Source of the DNA: Candidatus Gastranaerophilales bacterium
GTDB lineage: Bacteria > Cyanobacteriota > Vampirovibrionia > Gastranaerophilales > JANQFW01
Reading direction: 5' to 3'
Assembly (NCBI GenBank): GCA_028280605.1
Contig: JANQLL010000120.1
Span: 1 to 36,343 of the forward strand
DNA length: 36,343 bases
Shown: in pieces, positions 1-7,541 of the stretch
Layout of the letters: the number at the start of each line of letters is the position of its first letter
How positions within the stretch are numbered: the stretch's first letter is position 1
Notes under the pieces: model-generated
Databases searched by the model: none
Told to the model about the DNA's origin: nothing
What the model saw: only the letters and a program-made list of their open reading frames with translations
Made by a program: the position numbers and the translations under genes

Positions 1-339
1 GCGCAATGCTGCGAAGAGGCAAGGAAGGAAGCACGTCAACGCAAACTGGAAGAAGGTGCAAAAAAGAAGCTAAAAAAAGTTAAGCAGGGGAAGTATAAAT
101 TAGTCAAAATATCCGGCAGTTCCAAGCTGTCAGATTTAAAGACTTACAAAGAAGTATCCGCAGTTGCGAGGGTGGCCGATGCTGCTTCAGCAGGCGATAC
201 TGATATTTTTAAAGATGATAAAAAAGAAAATAAAATAGAAGATACTTGTAACGATGAAAATAATCAGATAAATAACAATATAATAGATATAAATAACAGT
301 AAAAAAGAAGAATTAAACAAGAAAAAGCCCCATTATTAG
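1..339 (+). CDS. 3' end of an unknown lysine-rich protein (partial)
   Basis: The frame is open from the first base of the window to a TAG at 337-339, giving the last 112 residues of a protein whose start lies outside. The visible part opens with a charged helical stretch rich in K, E and R. A short mixed segment (KYKLVKISGSSKLSDLKTY) follows, and the end is a hydrophilic N/D/K/E/I-rich tail ending KKPHY. No family is recognised. A strong terminator 36 bases after the stop supports a real gene end on this strand. The Asn/Lys-rich tail is typical of AT-rich genomes and has no evident function. Confidence 0.6.
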   Translation, partial: AQCCEEARKEARQRKLEEGAKKKLKKVKQGKYKLVKISGSSKLSDLKTYKEVSAVARVADAASAGDTDIFKDDKKENKIEDTCNDENNQINNNIIDINNSKKEELNKKKPHY

Positions 340-374
340 TGAGGCTTGACGTAAAAATTAAAGATTTTTACTTA

Positions 375-424
375 CAATGATGACTTTTTGCCTCGCAAAG
401 GGGTAGTTATCATTGCTTTTTTTT
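375..424 (+). terminator. Intrinsic terminator after the partial gene
   Basis: CAATGATGACT pairs with AGTTATCATTG (11 bp, one G-U). The loop contains a small nested hairpin, TTTGC-CTC-GCAAA. Eight T residues follow at 417-424. A second small palindrome, GTAAAAA...TTTTTAC, lies just before it at about 350-371. Confidence 0.85.
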
Positions 425-492
425 AAGGCGGTAGTGAAATTTTAGCTAAGATAACCCGCAGAAAAAGCGCAAAACAAAGTCCAGCAATACCC

Positions 493-534
493 ATGAAAGA
501 AAGCTATAATTAAACTGTACAGCTAAAGCTAATC
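493..534 (-). repeat. Repeat module X, left copy
   Basis: On the minus strand this ~42-base stretch reads GATTAGCTTTAGCTGTACAG and continues to CTTTCATG. It is nearly identical to 35953-35996 on the plus strand. Here, read on the minus strand, it comes after module Y (571-791). In the right-hand copy it comes before Y. Confidence 0.75.
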
Positions 535-570
535 TATGACTCTTGACAACTGTAAAAGGTACTGACTAGC

Positions 571-791
571 ACCCACCCGCCTTTTATTGAGCGTAGTTTT
601 ACAAACACCGATTATGAAAACTAACCGAATTGTCGGAGGCGAAGCCGAGTTATGAGGGGTGAACTGAGAAGGCTAAAGCCTAAGGTGTTTAGAAAAACAA
701 GGTAAATAAAGACAGCGGCAAGAGTTTCTTTTTTGGTTCCTTGTTTTCTTTCTAAAAGAAAAAAGGGACTGGCCGGGCTTTAGATCGGACA
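571..791 (-). repeat. Repeat module Y, left copy (~220 bp, inverted partner at 36.03 kb)
   Basis: Read on the minus strand from TGTCCG to the GGCGGGTGGGT end, this matches 36031-36241 on the plus strand almost base for base, apart from a few substitutions and a ~6-base insertion after CTTGTTTTTC. It contains short palindromes (AGGCTTTAGCCT, and GGCTTCGCC near the CTCATAACTCGG stretch). The longest open frame through it is conserved between the copies as KPGQSLFSFRKKTRNQ, but it runs straight through repeat DNA with no ribosome site. I treat it as non-coding repeat, not a gene. The rest of 340-894 holds only terminators and AT-rich spacer. Confidence 0.85.
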
Positions 792-835
792 TATAAAAAA
801 CAAGTACAAATACAGGAGCATACGCATGCCAAAAT

Positions 836-868
836 AGCAAAAGAGCCGTTTTCACGACTCAATTGCTA
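836..868 (-). terminator. Terminator after pckA
   Basis: On the minus strand, AGCAA-TT-GAGTCG, a TGAAAA loop, then CGGCTC-T-TTTGCT form a two-part stem (one G-U pair, small bulges) followed by ATTTT. It lies 27 bases after the pckA stop and ends the birA-oadGAB-pckA transcript. Confidence 0.6.
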
Positions 869-894
869 CTAAGTTAATTATTTAAACTTTATGA

Positions 895-2553
895 CTATGC
901 TTTTACAGTAGAAACTTGATTAACAACATTTTCTAAAGATTCTAAAGCATCAGAAGACAACTTATCAACGCCACCATTAAATGTATCTCTAGACTTGATA
1001 AACTCAATTCTATCTTTCATTCTGGCAATGAACTGGCTTCTGTAGTTCTCATCGCTCATATCCACTTTGAAGTCGTCTAACTTCATAATTTCAACGTCAG
1101 ATAAACTCTCCCATTTTTCGAACTTAGCTTTACCTTCAACAATATCTTCGATAATACCTAATGTATGCTTAGGTTGTACCTTTTTACCCATAAAGTCACC
1201 TGTGTTAAGTATGTAGCATTCTACGCCATCTTCAATAAGCTGTTTAAATCTGTTATAGTCAAGCTTTAATGGGTATGTTCTGAATGGGTTAGCATATGGC
1301 TCAACAACTAAAGCATTAGGATCAACACCTTTAGCTAATCTTTCAGCAGTTGTTCTCTTGGTAGCTAATGTAGCGCCCATTGCAGCACCTAAAGAAGCGC
1401 CTTTTAATTTAATTACAGGAGGTATTGTAGGATCTTTCATCAACCAGAAGATAGCATTAATAGGCTCATCAACTCTATCAACCCTGTTTGGTGACCATAA
1501 TTTTGACTTAACAGCACGTCCGTTACCATTTCTGATATCTTCAGGCACTACAGTTTTCTTGCCGTTTTCGTCAGTTATAACACCGTTATTTTGTAGAGTT
1601 AAGATGTACTTGTTGTCATCGCAACCCATTGGGTAGTCTTGAGTCTTGTCAAAGTAAGCAGGCTCTAAAGCGATTGAATACTTGTCTTTAACGTTAATGA
1701 TGAACGCATCATCGTGAAGTACAGTTACATCATACTTATCTTCGTGCTTAGCGTGTGTAATTGTTGACTTACCGGAACCTGATAATCCAAACACTGCAAC
1801 TGAGTATTTTTTATCATTTGCTAAGTTGTATCTCTTTAATCCACCGTGGCAAGAAGCGTAGCCATTTCTAGCAGCAGTTCCCCAACCTAATGTTAAGGTG
1901 CCTTTTTTATGCTCACCAAAGTATCTCATACCTAAGATAGCAGCACAGTTATGCTCAGGATCAAAGAATGTTAAGCCATATGGGAAGTCTGGGTGTGTCC
2001 AGTCAGGATCTGAGAATAATAGAATATCACCCTCAGGTATTTTTCTAGAATCTTTGTACATTTGACTGTACATTTCATTCACATACTGGAAGTTTAACAT
2101 CCAGCTGTACATTACATTTTCAAAGTTTTCAGGTATGCAAAGATGAGCTTTCATCATAAAGTCTTCTTCTAAACCTACCACAACTTCAGCGTGATACATA
2201 TTTTTATATCTTGTTTGATAAATAGCTTCTCTAATAATAGGTAGCAAATATTTTAAGTCGCAATCTTCATTGCCAACGATTTTTCTTGCTGCAGCACATC
2301 TACCAACAACAGTACCGTCATTGAATAATAAAACATTAGCATTGCTAGGCAAGCCTATTTTTTCCGGCTCATAAACTGGCATGCCATCTAACTCTACAGT
2401 ACCTGGGCTAATCTGAGCTAATTTATAAGCTTCAGAAACTGTTTTAATGCTTTCAACATTGTTGCCATAGAACACTGATTGAATAGTAGTTCTAGCAGCG
2501 GAAGTCACTCTCTTAAATTCGTCTTTGTCTTTTAAAGAACCAATTGTAGTCAT
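895..2553 (-). CDS. pckA: Phosphoenolpyruvate carboxykinase (ATP)
   Basis: This 552-residue protein has the ATP-type PEP carboxykinase layout and length (usually about 530). Visible motifs are RYFGEHKKGTLTLGW (about 210-224, metal and substrate lysines), ARNGYASCHGG (about 228-238, metal-binding His), the P-loop GLSGSGKS at 256-263 and the kinase-2 motif HDDAF at 280-284. It interconverts oxaloacetate + ATP with PEP + CO2 + ADP in the cytoplasm. The ATG has AAGGAG upstream. It is the last gene of the birA-oadG-oadA-oadB-pckA operon, 70 bases after oadB. In a fermenter it may run towards oxaloacetate and yield ATP. That direction is inference from the neighbouring decarboxylase. Confidence 0.97.
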   Translation of the reverse strand: MTTIGSLKDKDEFKRVTSAARTTIQSVFYGNNVESIKTVSEAYKLAQISPGTVELDGMPVYEPEKIGLPSNANVLLFNDGTVVGRCAAARKIVGNEDCDLKYLLPIIREAIYQTRYKNMYHAEVVVGLEEDFMMKAHLCIPENFENVMYSWMLNFQYVNEMYSQMYKDSRKIPEGDILLFSDPDWTHPDFPYGLTFFDPEHNCAAILGMRYFGEHKKGTLTLGWGTAARNGYASCHGGLKRYNLANDKKYSVAVFGLSGSGKSTITHAKHEDKYDVTVLHDDAFIINVKDKYSIALEPAYFDKTQDYPMGCDDNKYILTLQNNGVITDENGKKTVVPEDIRNGNGRAVKSKLWSPNRVDRVDEPINAIFWLMKDPTIPPVIKLKGASLGAAMGATLATKRTTAERLAKGVDPNALVVEPYANPFRTYPLKLDYNRFKQLIEDGVECYILNTGDFMGKKVQPKHTLGIIEDIVEGKAKFEKWESLSDVEIMKLDDFKVDMSDENYRSQFIARMKDRIEFIKSRDTFNGGVDKLSSDALESLENVVNQVSTVKA

Positions 2554-2623
2554 CTTTCTTCTCCTTCAGTAATTTCCTAAAATTTCTTAATATAAGATTA
2601 TTATATATAATAATAACTTATTA

Positions 2624-3817
2624 TTATCCACCTACTAAAGCAAGCAATACACCGGCTGCAACAGCAGAACCGATAACACCTGATACATTAGGCCCCATTG
2701 CATGCATCAATAAGAAGTTATGTGGGTTTGCATCCATACCAACCTTGTTAACAACTCTTGCAGCCATTGGCACTGCTGATACACCAGCTGCACCGATTAA
2801 TGGGTTTATTTTCTCTTTAGATAGAGCATTCATAACTTTAGCGATTATTACACCAGCTGCTGTTCCAATACAGAATGCAACTAAACCTAAAGCTAGAATA
2901 CCAAGAGTTTCAACAGTTAAGAACTTATCAGCTGATAACTTTGAACCAACTGTTAAGCCTAATAAAATTGTAACTATATTAATGAATTCGTTTTGCGCTG
3001 TGTTTGATAGTCTTTCAACAACACCGGATTCTTTCATTAGGTTACCGAATGTTAATGCCCCAATTAGAGGACACGCATCAGGTAAGAAAATTATACATAG
3101 ACCTAATACTAATAATGGGAATACGATCTTCTCTCTCTTAGAAACGTGCCTTAGCTGCTTCATAACGATTTTTTGCTCATCTTTGGATGTTAAAGCTTTC
3201 ATAATTGGCGGCTGAATTATAGGAACTAATGCCATATAAGAATATGCCGCAACAGCAATAGCTCCAAGTAAATCAGGCGCAAGCTTGCTTGTAACGAATA
3301 TAGAAGTAGGACCGTCAGCCCCACCAATAATACCGATTGCAGCAGCTTCTTTTAAACCAAAGTCAAAGCCTGCATACTGACCTAGTGCTAATGCACCGAG
3401 TAAGGTTGTAAATATACCAAATTGAGCTGCTGCACCTAATAGTGCAGTCTTTGGATGTGCTATTAACGGACCAAAGTCTGTCATAGCTCCCACTCCCAAA
3501 AAGATGAATAGTGGGAATAAGCCGTTTGCAACACCGGCTTCATAAATAATATTTAAAAAACCATTAGCTTCAGCTATTCCAACAACCGGTATGTTAGCAA
3601 GCAGACCACCGAAGCCGATTGGAACAAGCAATAATGGCTCAAATTTCTTCTTAATAGCAAGCCATAAAAGAAGTAAACAAACGAGTAGCATTATTGGAGT
3701 TCCAAACATATGCAGGAACTGCTCAATCACGTTTGTTATTGTAGGATCAGCAGGATTTATAAAATTTGCAAATCCTGTTGATTCATATAGTTTTTGTAAA
3801 CTTGATTGTAAATCCAC
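2624..3817 (-). CDS. oadB: Na+-pumping oxaloacetate decarboxylase, beta subunit
   Basis: A polytopic membrane protein of 397 residues and the sodium-translocating subunit of the decarboxylase. Family hallmarks are GGADGPT near residue 168 (Na+-binding Asp), [16 protein letters not shown] in the middle, and [15 protein letters not shown] at the C terminus (conserved Asn and Ser). It couples decarboxylation of carboxybiotin to export of Na+. I start it at the GTG whose 5' edge is 3817, because AGGAG lies 7 bases before it. An in-frame GTG six codons upstream (3835) has a poorly spaced site. It follows oadA by about 20 bases and precedes pckA. Confidence 0.95.
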   Translation of the reverse strand: MDLQSSLQKLYESTGFANFINPADPTITNVIEQFLHMFGTPIMLLVCLLLLWLAIKKKFEPLLLVPIGFGGLLANIPVVGIAEANGFLNIIYEAGVANGLFPLFIFLGVGAMTDFGPLIAHPKTALLGAAAQFGIFTTLLGALALGQYAGFDFGLKEAAAIGIIGGADGPTSIFVTSKLAPDLLGAIAVAAYSYMALVPIIQPPIMKALTSKDEQKIVMKQLRHVSKREKIVFPLLVLGLCIIFLPDACPLIGALTFGNLMKESGVVERLSNTAQNEFINIVTILLGLTVGSKLSADKFLTVETLGILALGLVAFCIGTAAGVIIAKVMNALSKEKINPLIGAAGVSAVPMAARVVNKVGMDANPHNFLLMHAMGPNVSGVIGSAVAAGVLLALVGG

Positions 3818-3839
3818 TTTTAAACTCCTATCCACTCAC

Positions 3840-5630
3840 CTAGTTAATGGTACAAAGTACTTGATCAGGATTAACCTTATCACCAACCGCAACATTGATA
3901 CAACCGACTGTACCTTTCTTAGTAGCAGCAACTGGAGATTCCATTTTCATAGCTTCAAGTATAATTATTGGTTGTCCTTCTTCAACTTGATCGCCTTCAT
4001 CAGCTTCTAATCTTAGTACTGTACCTGGCATCGGAGCTTTTACAGCTTCACCTTCAGAAGATGAACATTTAGCAGCAGGACCACTTATACCCTCTTTTAC
4101 ATCTACATCATAAGTTTTGCCATTAACTGTAGCTTTTCCGCCTTCAATAGCAACACTGTATTCTTTACCGTTAACTTTAACAGTGTATCCGCCACCACCT
4201 TCTGCAGGTTTAGCTTTAGCAGCTTTATCAACTTTTCTTACACCGGTTGTAGCTTTACCTTGTAAGAAAGCAATACCTTTATCTTTACAAGTAGCAGCAA
4301 TGAAAATATTTTCGTCTGTAAGTGGTAAGCCAGCTTCTTCAAGGACTTTTTTAGCTGGTTCAATACCTTTTTTAGGATCTCTATCATTAATATCAGCAGG
4401 ATTTTCAGTAGTAGGCTCCAAGCCCATTTGCTCTGCTGCTATTTTTACGATTTCAGAATCAGGTTCAACCGGAGTTTTACCAAAATACCCAAGAACCATT
4501 TTACCGTATCCGTCAGCAATTTTTTTCCAAGGTCCGTGCATAACGTTATTAAACGCCTGCTGGAAGTAGAACTGAGAAACAGGTGTTACAGATGTACCGA
4601 AACCACCTTTAATTACTACTTCTTTCATAGCCTTAATTACTTCAGGATATTTATCTAAAATATCATTGTCTCTCATCATTTGTGTATTAGCTGTTAAAGC
4701 GCCACCAGGCATTGGAGAGAACACAATGATAGGATCAACAGTTGTAGCTTCAGGAGGCATGAAGTAATCTTTCATACACTCTTTGAATATTTCTTCCGCT
4801 TCAACAATCTTATCTATATCTATACCAAGATCATACTCGGTTCCTTTTAATGCGTGCCACATTGTAATAATATCAGGCTGTGCAGTTCCGCCAGATACCG
4901 GCTTCATAGCCAAGTCAATACCATCAGCACCTGCTTCTAAAGCAGCTTTATAAGCTAAAACAGAAACACCTGCTGTTTCATGAGAGTGGAACCTAATATG
5001 CATGTCAGACCCTAAGTATGCCCTAGCTTGTTTAATAGTTTGGTATACTTTTGATGGTGCAGATGTTCCTGATGCATCTTTAAAGGCAAGAGAATCAAAC
5101 TGAATACCTGCGTCACAAATTTTTCTTAATACATCCATATAAAATTCAGCTGTATGTGCACCTTCACAACCTGGAGGTAATTCCATCATTGTAACAGTAA
5201 CTTCATGGTTTAGTCCTGCATTTTTAATGCACTGTCCGCTATAAATCAAGTTATTTACATCATTAAGTGCATCAAAATTACGTATTGTTGTAACACCATG
5301 TTTTTTAAACAATTTAGCGTGAAGATCAATAATATCACGACTTTGTGACTCTAAACCTACAACGTTAACACCTCTGGCTAGTGTTTGTAAAGTAACATCA
5401 GGACCTACTGCTTTTCTGCAAGCGTCCATCATATCAAACGCATCTTCATTACAATAGAAGTATAAAGATTGAAAACGTGCACCGCCACCTGTTTCGAAGT
5501 GATTAATACCAGCTTCTTTTGTAGCTTCTAATGCTGGTATAAAATCTTTTGTAAATACCCTAGCTCCATAAACAGACTGAAATCCGTCTCTAAATGAAGT
5601 ATCCATTACTTTTACTAATTTTTTTGACAT
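3840..5630 (-). CDS. oadA: Oxaloacetate decarboxylase, alpha subunit (biotin-containing carboxyltransferase)
   Basis: A 596-residue protein. Residues 1 to ~300 form the carboxyltransferase TIM barrel: MDTSFRDGFQS at the start in place of the usual DTTLRDAHQS with the metal Asp kept, FKDASG with the conserved Lys, and HSHETAG with metal His residues. A conserved helical domain follows. A short K/A/G-rich linker (about 465-480) leads to a C-terminal biotinyl domain with EAMKMES, the biotinylated Lys being K562. It moves CO2 from oxaloacetate to biotin, leaving pyruvate. The start has AGAGGAAT upstream, 6 bases after oadG. Together with oadB and oadG it forms the complete three-subunit Na+ pump. 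The variant DTSFRDGFQS motif could also suit a related acyl-CoA decarboxylase or pyruvate carboxylase subunit, but the oadG/oadB/pckA context favours oxaloacetate. Confidence 0.92.
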   Translation of the reverse strand: MSKKLVKVMDTSFRDGFQSVYGARVFTKDFIPALEATKEAGINHFETGGGARFQSLYFYCNEDAFDMMDACRKAVGPDVTLQTLARGVNVVGLESQSRDIIDLHAKLFKKHGVTTIRNFDALNDVNNLIYSGQCIKNAGLNHEVTVTMMELPPGCEGAHTAEFYMDVLRKICDAGIQFDSLAFKDASGTSAPSKVYQTIKQARAYLGSDMHIRFHSHETAGVSVLAYKAALEAGADGIDLAMKPVSGGTAQPDIITMWHALKGTEYDLGIDIDKIVEAEEIFKECMKDYFMPPEATTVDPIIVFSPMPGGALTANTQMMRDNDILDKYPEVIKAMKEVVIKGGFGTSVTPVSQFYFQQAFNNVMHGPWKKIADGYGKMVLGYFGKTPVEPDSEIVKIAAEQMGLEPTTENPADINDRDPKKGIEPAKKVLEEAGLPLTDENIFIAATCKDKGIAFLQGKATTGVRKVDKAAKAKPAEGGGGYTVKVNGKEYSVAIEGGKATVNGKTYDVDVKEGISGPAAKCSSSEGEAVKAPMPGTVLRLEADEGDQVEEGQPIIILEAMKMESPVAATKKGTVGCINVAVGDKVNPDQVLCTIN

Positions 5631-5636
5631 ATTCCT

Positions 5637-5864
5637 CTACCCTTTAATATGTGATTGTACTGCTGCAATAACTACTGATATTTCCTCATCCATATTGGAT
5701 TTTACGGTTACAGGACCAGCCTGCACTTCTACCTCTTCCGGGAAATATTTGTTTAACTCCCTCACGCATACTGCTGTGAGATTCATTGTTAATATGAGTA
5801 TTACGAGAAAAGAAACTACAATACCCATACCAATGAACATAATGATAAAACCGTCAGTTAACAT
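5637..5864 (-). CDS. oadG: Oxaloacetate decarboxylase, gamma subunit
   Basis: A 75-residue protein with one N-terminal membrane helix (about 6-32, FIIMFIGMGIVVSFLVILIL) followed by a short charged segment and a C-terminal SVVIAAVQSHIKG. Size, single helix and position directly before oadA match the gamma subunit, which holds alpha and beta together and in known systems binds a metal through its C terminus. The lone His near the end is the only obvious ligand, so that role is not certain here. Its ATG lies inside the end of birA (7-base overlap), which suggests coupled translation. Confidence 0.88.
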   Translation of the reverse strand: MLTDGFIIMFIGMGIVVSFLVILILTMNLTAVCVRELNKYFPEEVEVQAGPVTVKSNMDEEISVVIAAVQSHIKG

Positions 5865-6607
5865 ATCAAATCTCCCATATTTACGATAATATCCTCATCG
5901 GTATCTTTTTTCATCGTTAAAGTACCGTCCGCATTTATTTTGGTAATAACTCCCACTTCGTGTTTATTGGGTAGCTTGATTATTACCTTTTTGTTTAAAA
6001 AATTATTTCTTTTTGTATAATCATCTTTAATACACAAAAAACCTTCTTTTATAAAGGTTTCATACTTAATAAAAAATTCTTTTAAAAGAGCCTGTGCAAA
6101 CGAAAAGGCATCAATAGTCTCTTCTGTAAACATATTCAAAGATGTAGCCGGCTGATCAATCTGATTTAAATCATTTTGTGACAAATTTAAATTAACCCCT
6201 ACTCCTAAAACTAACCCCGAATAATTATTTGCTCTAAATCTTACTTCTGACAAAATGCCTGATATTTTTTTATTGGCAACCAATACATCATTTGGCCATT
6301 TTATAGATGGATTAATATCAAAGCTTTCCAATACTTTACATATACAAACGCACATATACTGCGTAATATTAACTAAGTTATTGTTTGCTTGTTTATTTGT
6401 CTGGGATGGTTTTAATAATATTGACATGTACAAATTACCGATTTTGTCAGATGCCCACTTGCGGTTCAATCTACCTCTTCCGCTTTTTTGTTTTTTGGCA
6501 ATAACTACTTGTTTATCAGTATATTTATCTAAATTATCTAATAAATAACTATTTGTTGAATCTATTTCTTCAAAATGTTTTATATTATACCTACTTGAAG
6601 AATCCAT
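5858..6607 (-). CDS. birA: Biotin--[acetyl-CoA-carboxylase/decarboxylase] ligase, no DNA-binding domain
   Basis: This 249-residue biotin protein ligase activates biotin as biotinyl-AMP and attaches it to a target Lys. Motifs are GRGRLNRKW (43-51), IKWPNDV (102-108) and KISGILSEVR (about 114-123). A small C-terminal SH3-like domain follows. The N-terminal helix-turn-helix found in E. coli BirA is absent, so it is an enzyme only and not a repressor. As first gene of the oad operon it very likely serves OadA. That link is inferred from the 7-base overlap with oadG and the EAMKM site two genes downstream. The start has GGAAAG upstream. Confidence 0.95.
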   Translation of the reverse strand: MDSSSRYNIKHFEEIDSTNSYLLDNLDKYTDKQVVIAKKQKSGRGRLNRKWASDKIGNLYMSILLKPSQTNKQANNNLVNITQYMCVCICKVLESFDINPSIKWPNDVLVANKKISGILSEVRFRANNYSGLVLGVGVNLNLSQNDLNQIDQPATSLNMFTEETIDAFSFAQALLKEFFIKYETFIKEGFLCIKDDYTKRNNFLNKKVIIKLPNKHEVGVITKINADGTLTMKKDTDEDIIVNMGDLIC

Positions 6608-6645
6608 AACAACTTTCCGTTTATACTACTTAAATTTTTATATTT

Positions 6646-6666
6646 TAGGTTAGCCAAACTAACCTA
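6646..6666 (-). promoter_or_regulatory. Perfect 8-bp dyad at the start of the birA-oad transcript
   Basis: TAGGTTAG and CTAACCTA are exact inverted repeats around a 5-base centre. The dyad lies about 7 bases past a -10 box and about 40 bases upstream of birA. A perfect dyad over the likely transcription start is a typical repressor-operator position. It could also fold as a leader hairpin. It is not followed by a U-run on the minus strand, so it is not a terminator for the carbonic anhydrase gene. Confidence 0.4.
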
Positions 6667-6673
6667 TACTTTA

Positions 6674-6702
6674 GGTATAATACAAACATAATCATTTGTA
6701 AA
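6674..6702 (-). promoter_or_regulatory. Sigma70-type promoter for birA-oadGAB-pckA
   Basis: On the minus strand TTTACA (6697-6702) and TATACC (6674-6679) are separated by 17 bases. Transcription would begin close to the dyad at 6646-6666 and run into birA. Confidence 0.5.
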
Positions 6703-6740
6703 ATATTTTGTGGGTTTTTCAGCAAGCAAAAAATATTTAT

Positions 6741-7412
6741 TTAGTAAATAAAATCCACCTTTCCTGTATCTAAGTGATAATAAGCACCCAGCACCTTTAT
6801 ACTACCTTCCTTTGCAAGCTTTGCTATAATAGGCTTTGATCTTTTTAGCTCGTTTACAACTATTTGCACATTATATCTTATTGAATTATCAAGTAAATCA
6901 CCTTTTTTTCTGCGGGCTATTTCAACAGCGGGCTTTATGCTTTTTACAAGATTTGTAATATGCTTGCTGTCTTTTGCATCTTGCAATGCTGCGGTTACCG
7001 CCCCACAATTTTGATGCCCCATGACAACTACTAATGGAATTCCTAAATGACATACTGCGTATTCAACACTTGCAATGACATGTTCATCAGATACATTACC
7101 GGCATTTCTTATTACAAAAAGATCACCAAGCCCCTGATCAAAAATAATATCAGGTGGTACTCTTGAATCTGAGCAAGTTATAATAACGGCAAAAGGATGC
7201 TGCCCCTTTAGTACCTCAAATCTTCTATATTTTGACTGGTGGGGGTGCCTGTAACTTGTCTTGATAAAGCGGGCATTGCCTTCTTGTAATTTCTGCAAAC
7301 TTTCATTTGCATTTATTTCTATCTTACTACAGCGGACTTTTGCTAATGACGTATTAACAATACAAAATAACGATATAAATACAGTAATTAATAACAATTT
7401 AAATGATAGCAT
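6741..7412 (-). CDS. Beta-class carbonic anhydrase with signal peptide
   Basis: A 223-residue protein. An N-terminal hydrophobic segment (about 3-24, ending near NTSLAK) looks like a signal peptide, so it probably acts in the periplasm. The catalytic core shows the zinc ligands of beta-carbonic anhydrase: CSDSRVPP (C80, D82) and GHQNCGAV (H133, C136), with FVIRNAGN between them. It interconverts CO2 and bicarbonate. I use the ATG at 7412, with GAGG five bases before it. A GTG two codons upstream is also possible. It sits 133 bases upstream of the CO2-releasing oxaloacetate decarboxylase operon, in the same direction, with a separate promoter between. Confidence 0.92.
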   Translation of the reverse strand: MLSFKLLLITVFISLFCIVNTSLAKVRCSKIEINANESLQKLQEGNARFIKTSYRHPHQSKYRRFEVLKGQHPFAVIITCSDSRVPPDIIFDQGLGDLFVIRNAGNVSDEHVIASVEYAVCHLGIPLVVVMGHQNCGAVTAALQDAKDSKHITNLVKSIKPAVEIARRKKGDLLDNSIRYNVQIVVNELKRSKPIIAKLAKEGSIKVLGAYYHLDTGKVDFIY

Positions 7413-7481
7413 TTGCACCTCTTTTCCTTGTATTAATTATCTAGTTATCAAATTATTATAAGTTTAAAAACTTATCAAGAT

Positions 7482-7508
7482 AAAAAAGACTACTTTTTAA
7501 TCTTTTTT
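7482..7508 (-). terminator. Possible terminator after the lpt operon
   Basis: On the minus strand AAAAAAGA pairs with TCTTTTTT across an 11-base loop, and the descending arm supplies the T-run. It lies 33 bases after the lptF/G stop. An adjacent palindrome ATAAGTTT/AAACTTAT is at 7458-7475. The stem is all A-T except one pair, so this is weak. Confidence 0.4.
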
Positions 7509-7541
7509 ACTACCCCTTCTTGACGAAATTTTTTTTAGGTC

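Noticed and set aside
673..855. 60-codon minus-strand frame containing KPGQSLFSFRKKTRNQ, conserved at 36012-36194
   Set aside because: It is conserved only because both copies lie in the same repeat. There is no ribosome site, the ends differ, and the composition reflects repeat DNA.
1358..1636. Plus-strand frame opposite pckA
   Set aside because: It lies entirely antisense to a strongly supported gene, with no ribosome site or family match. The same reasoning removed the antisense frames over oadB, oadA, bioB, the flagellin-like and the GH77-like genes.
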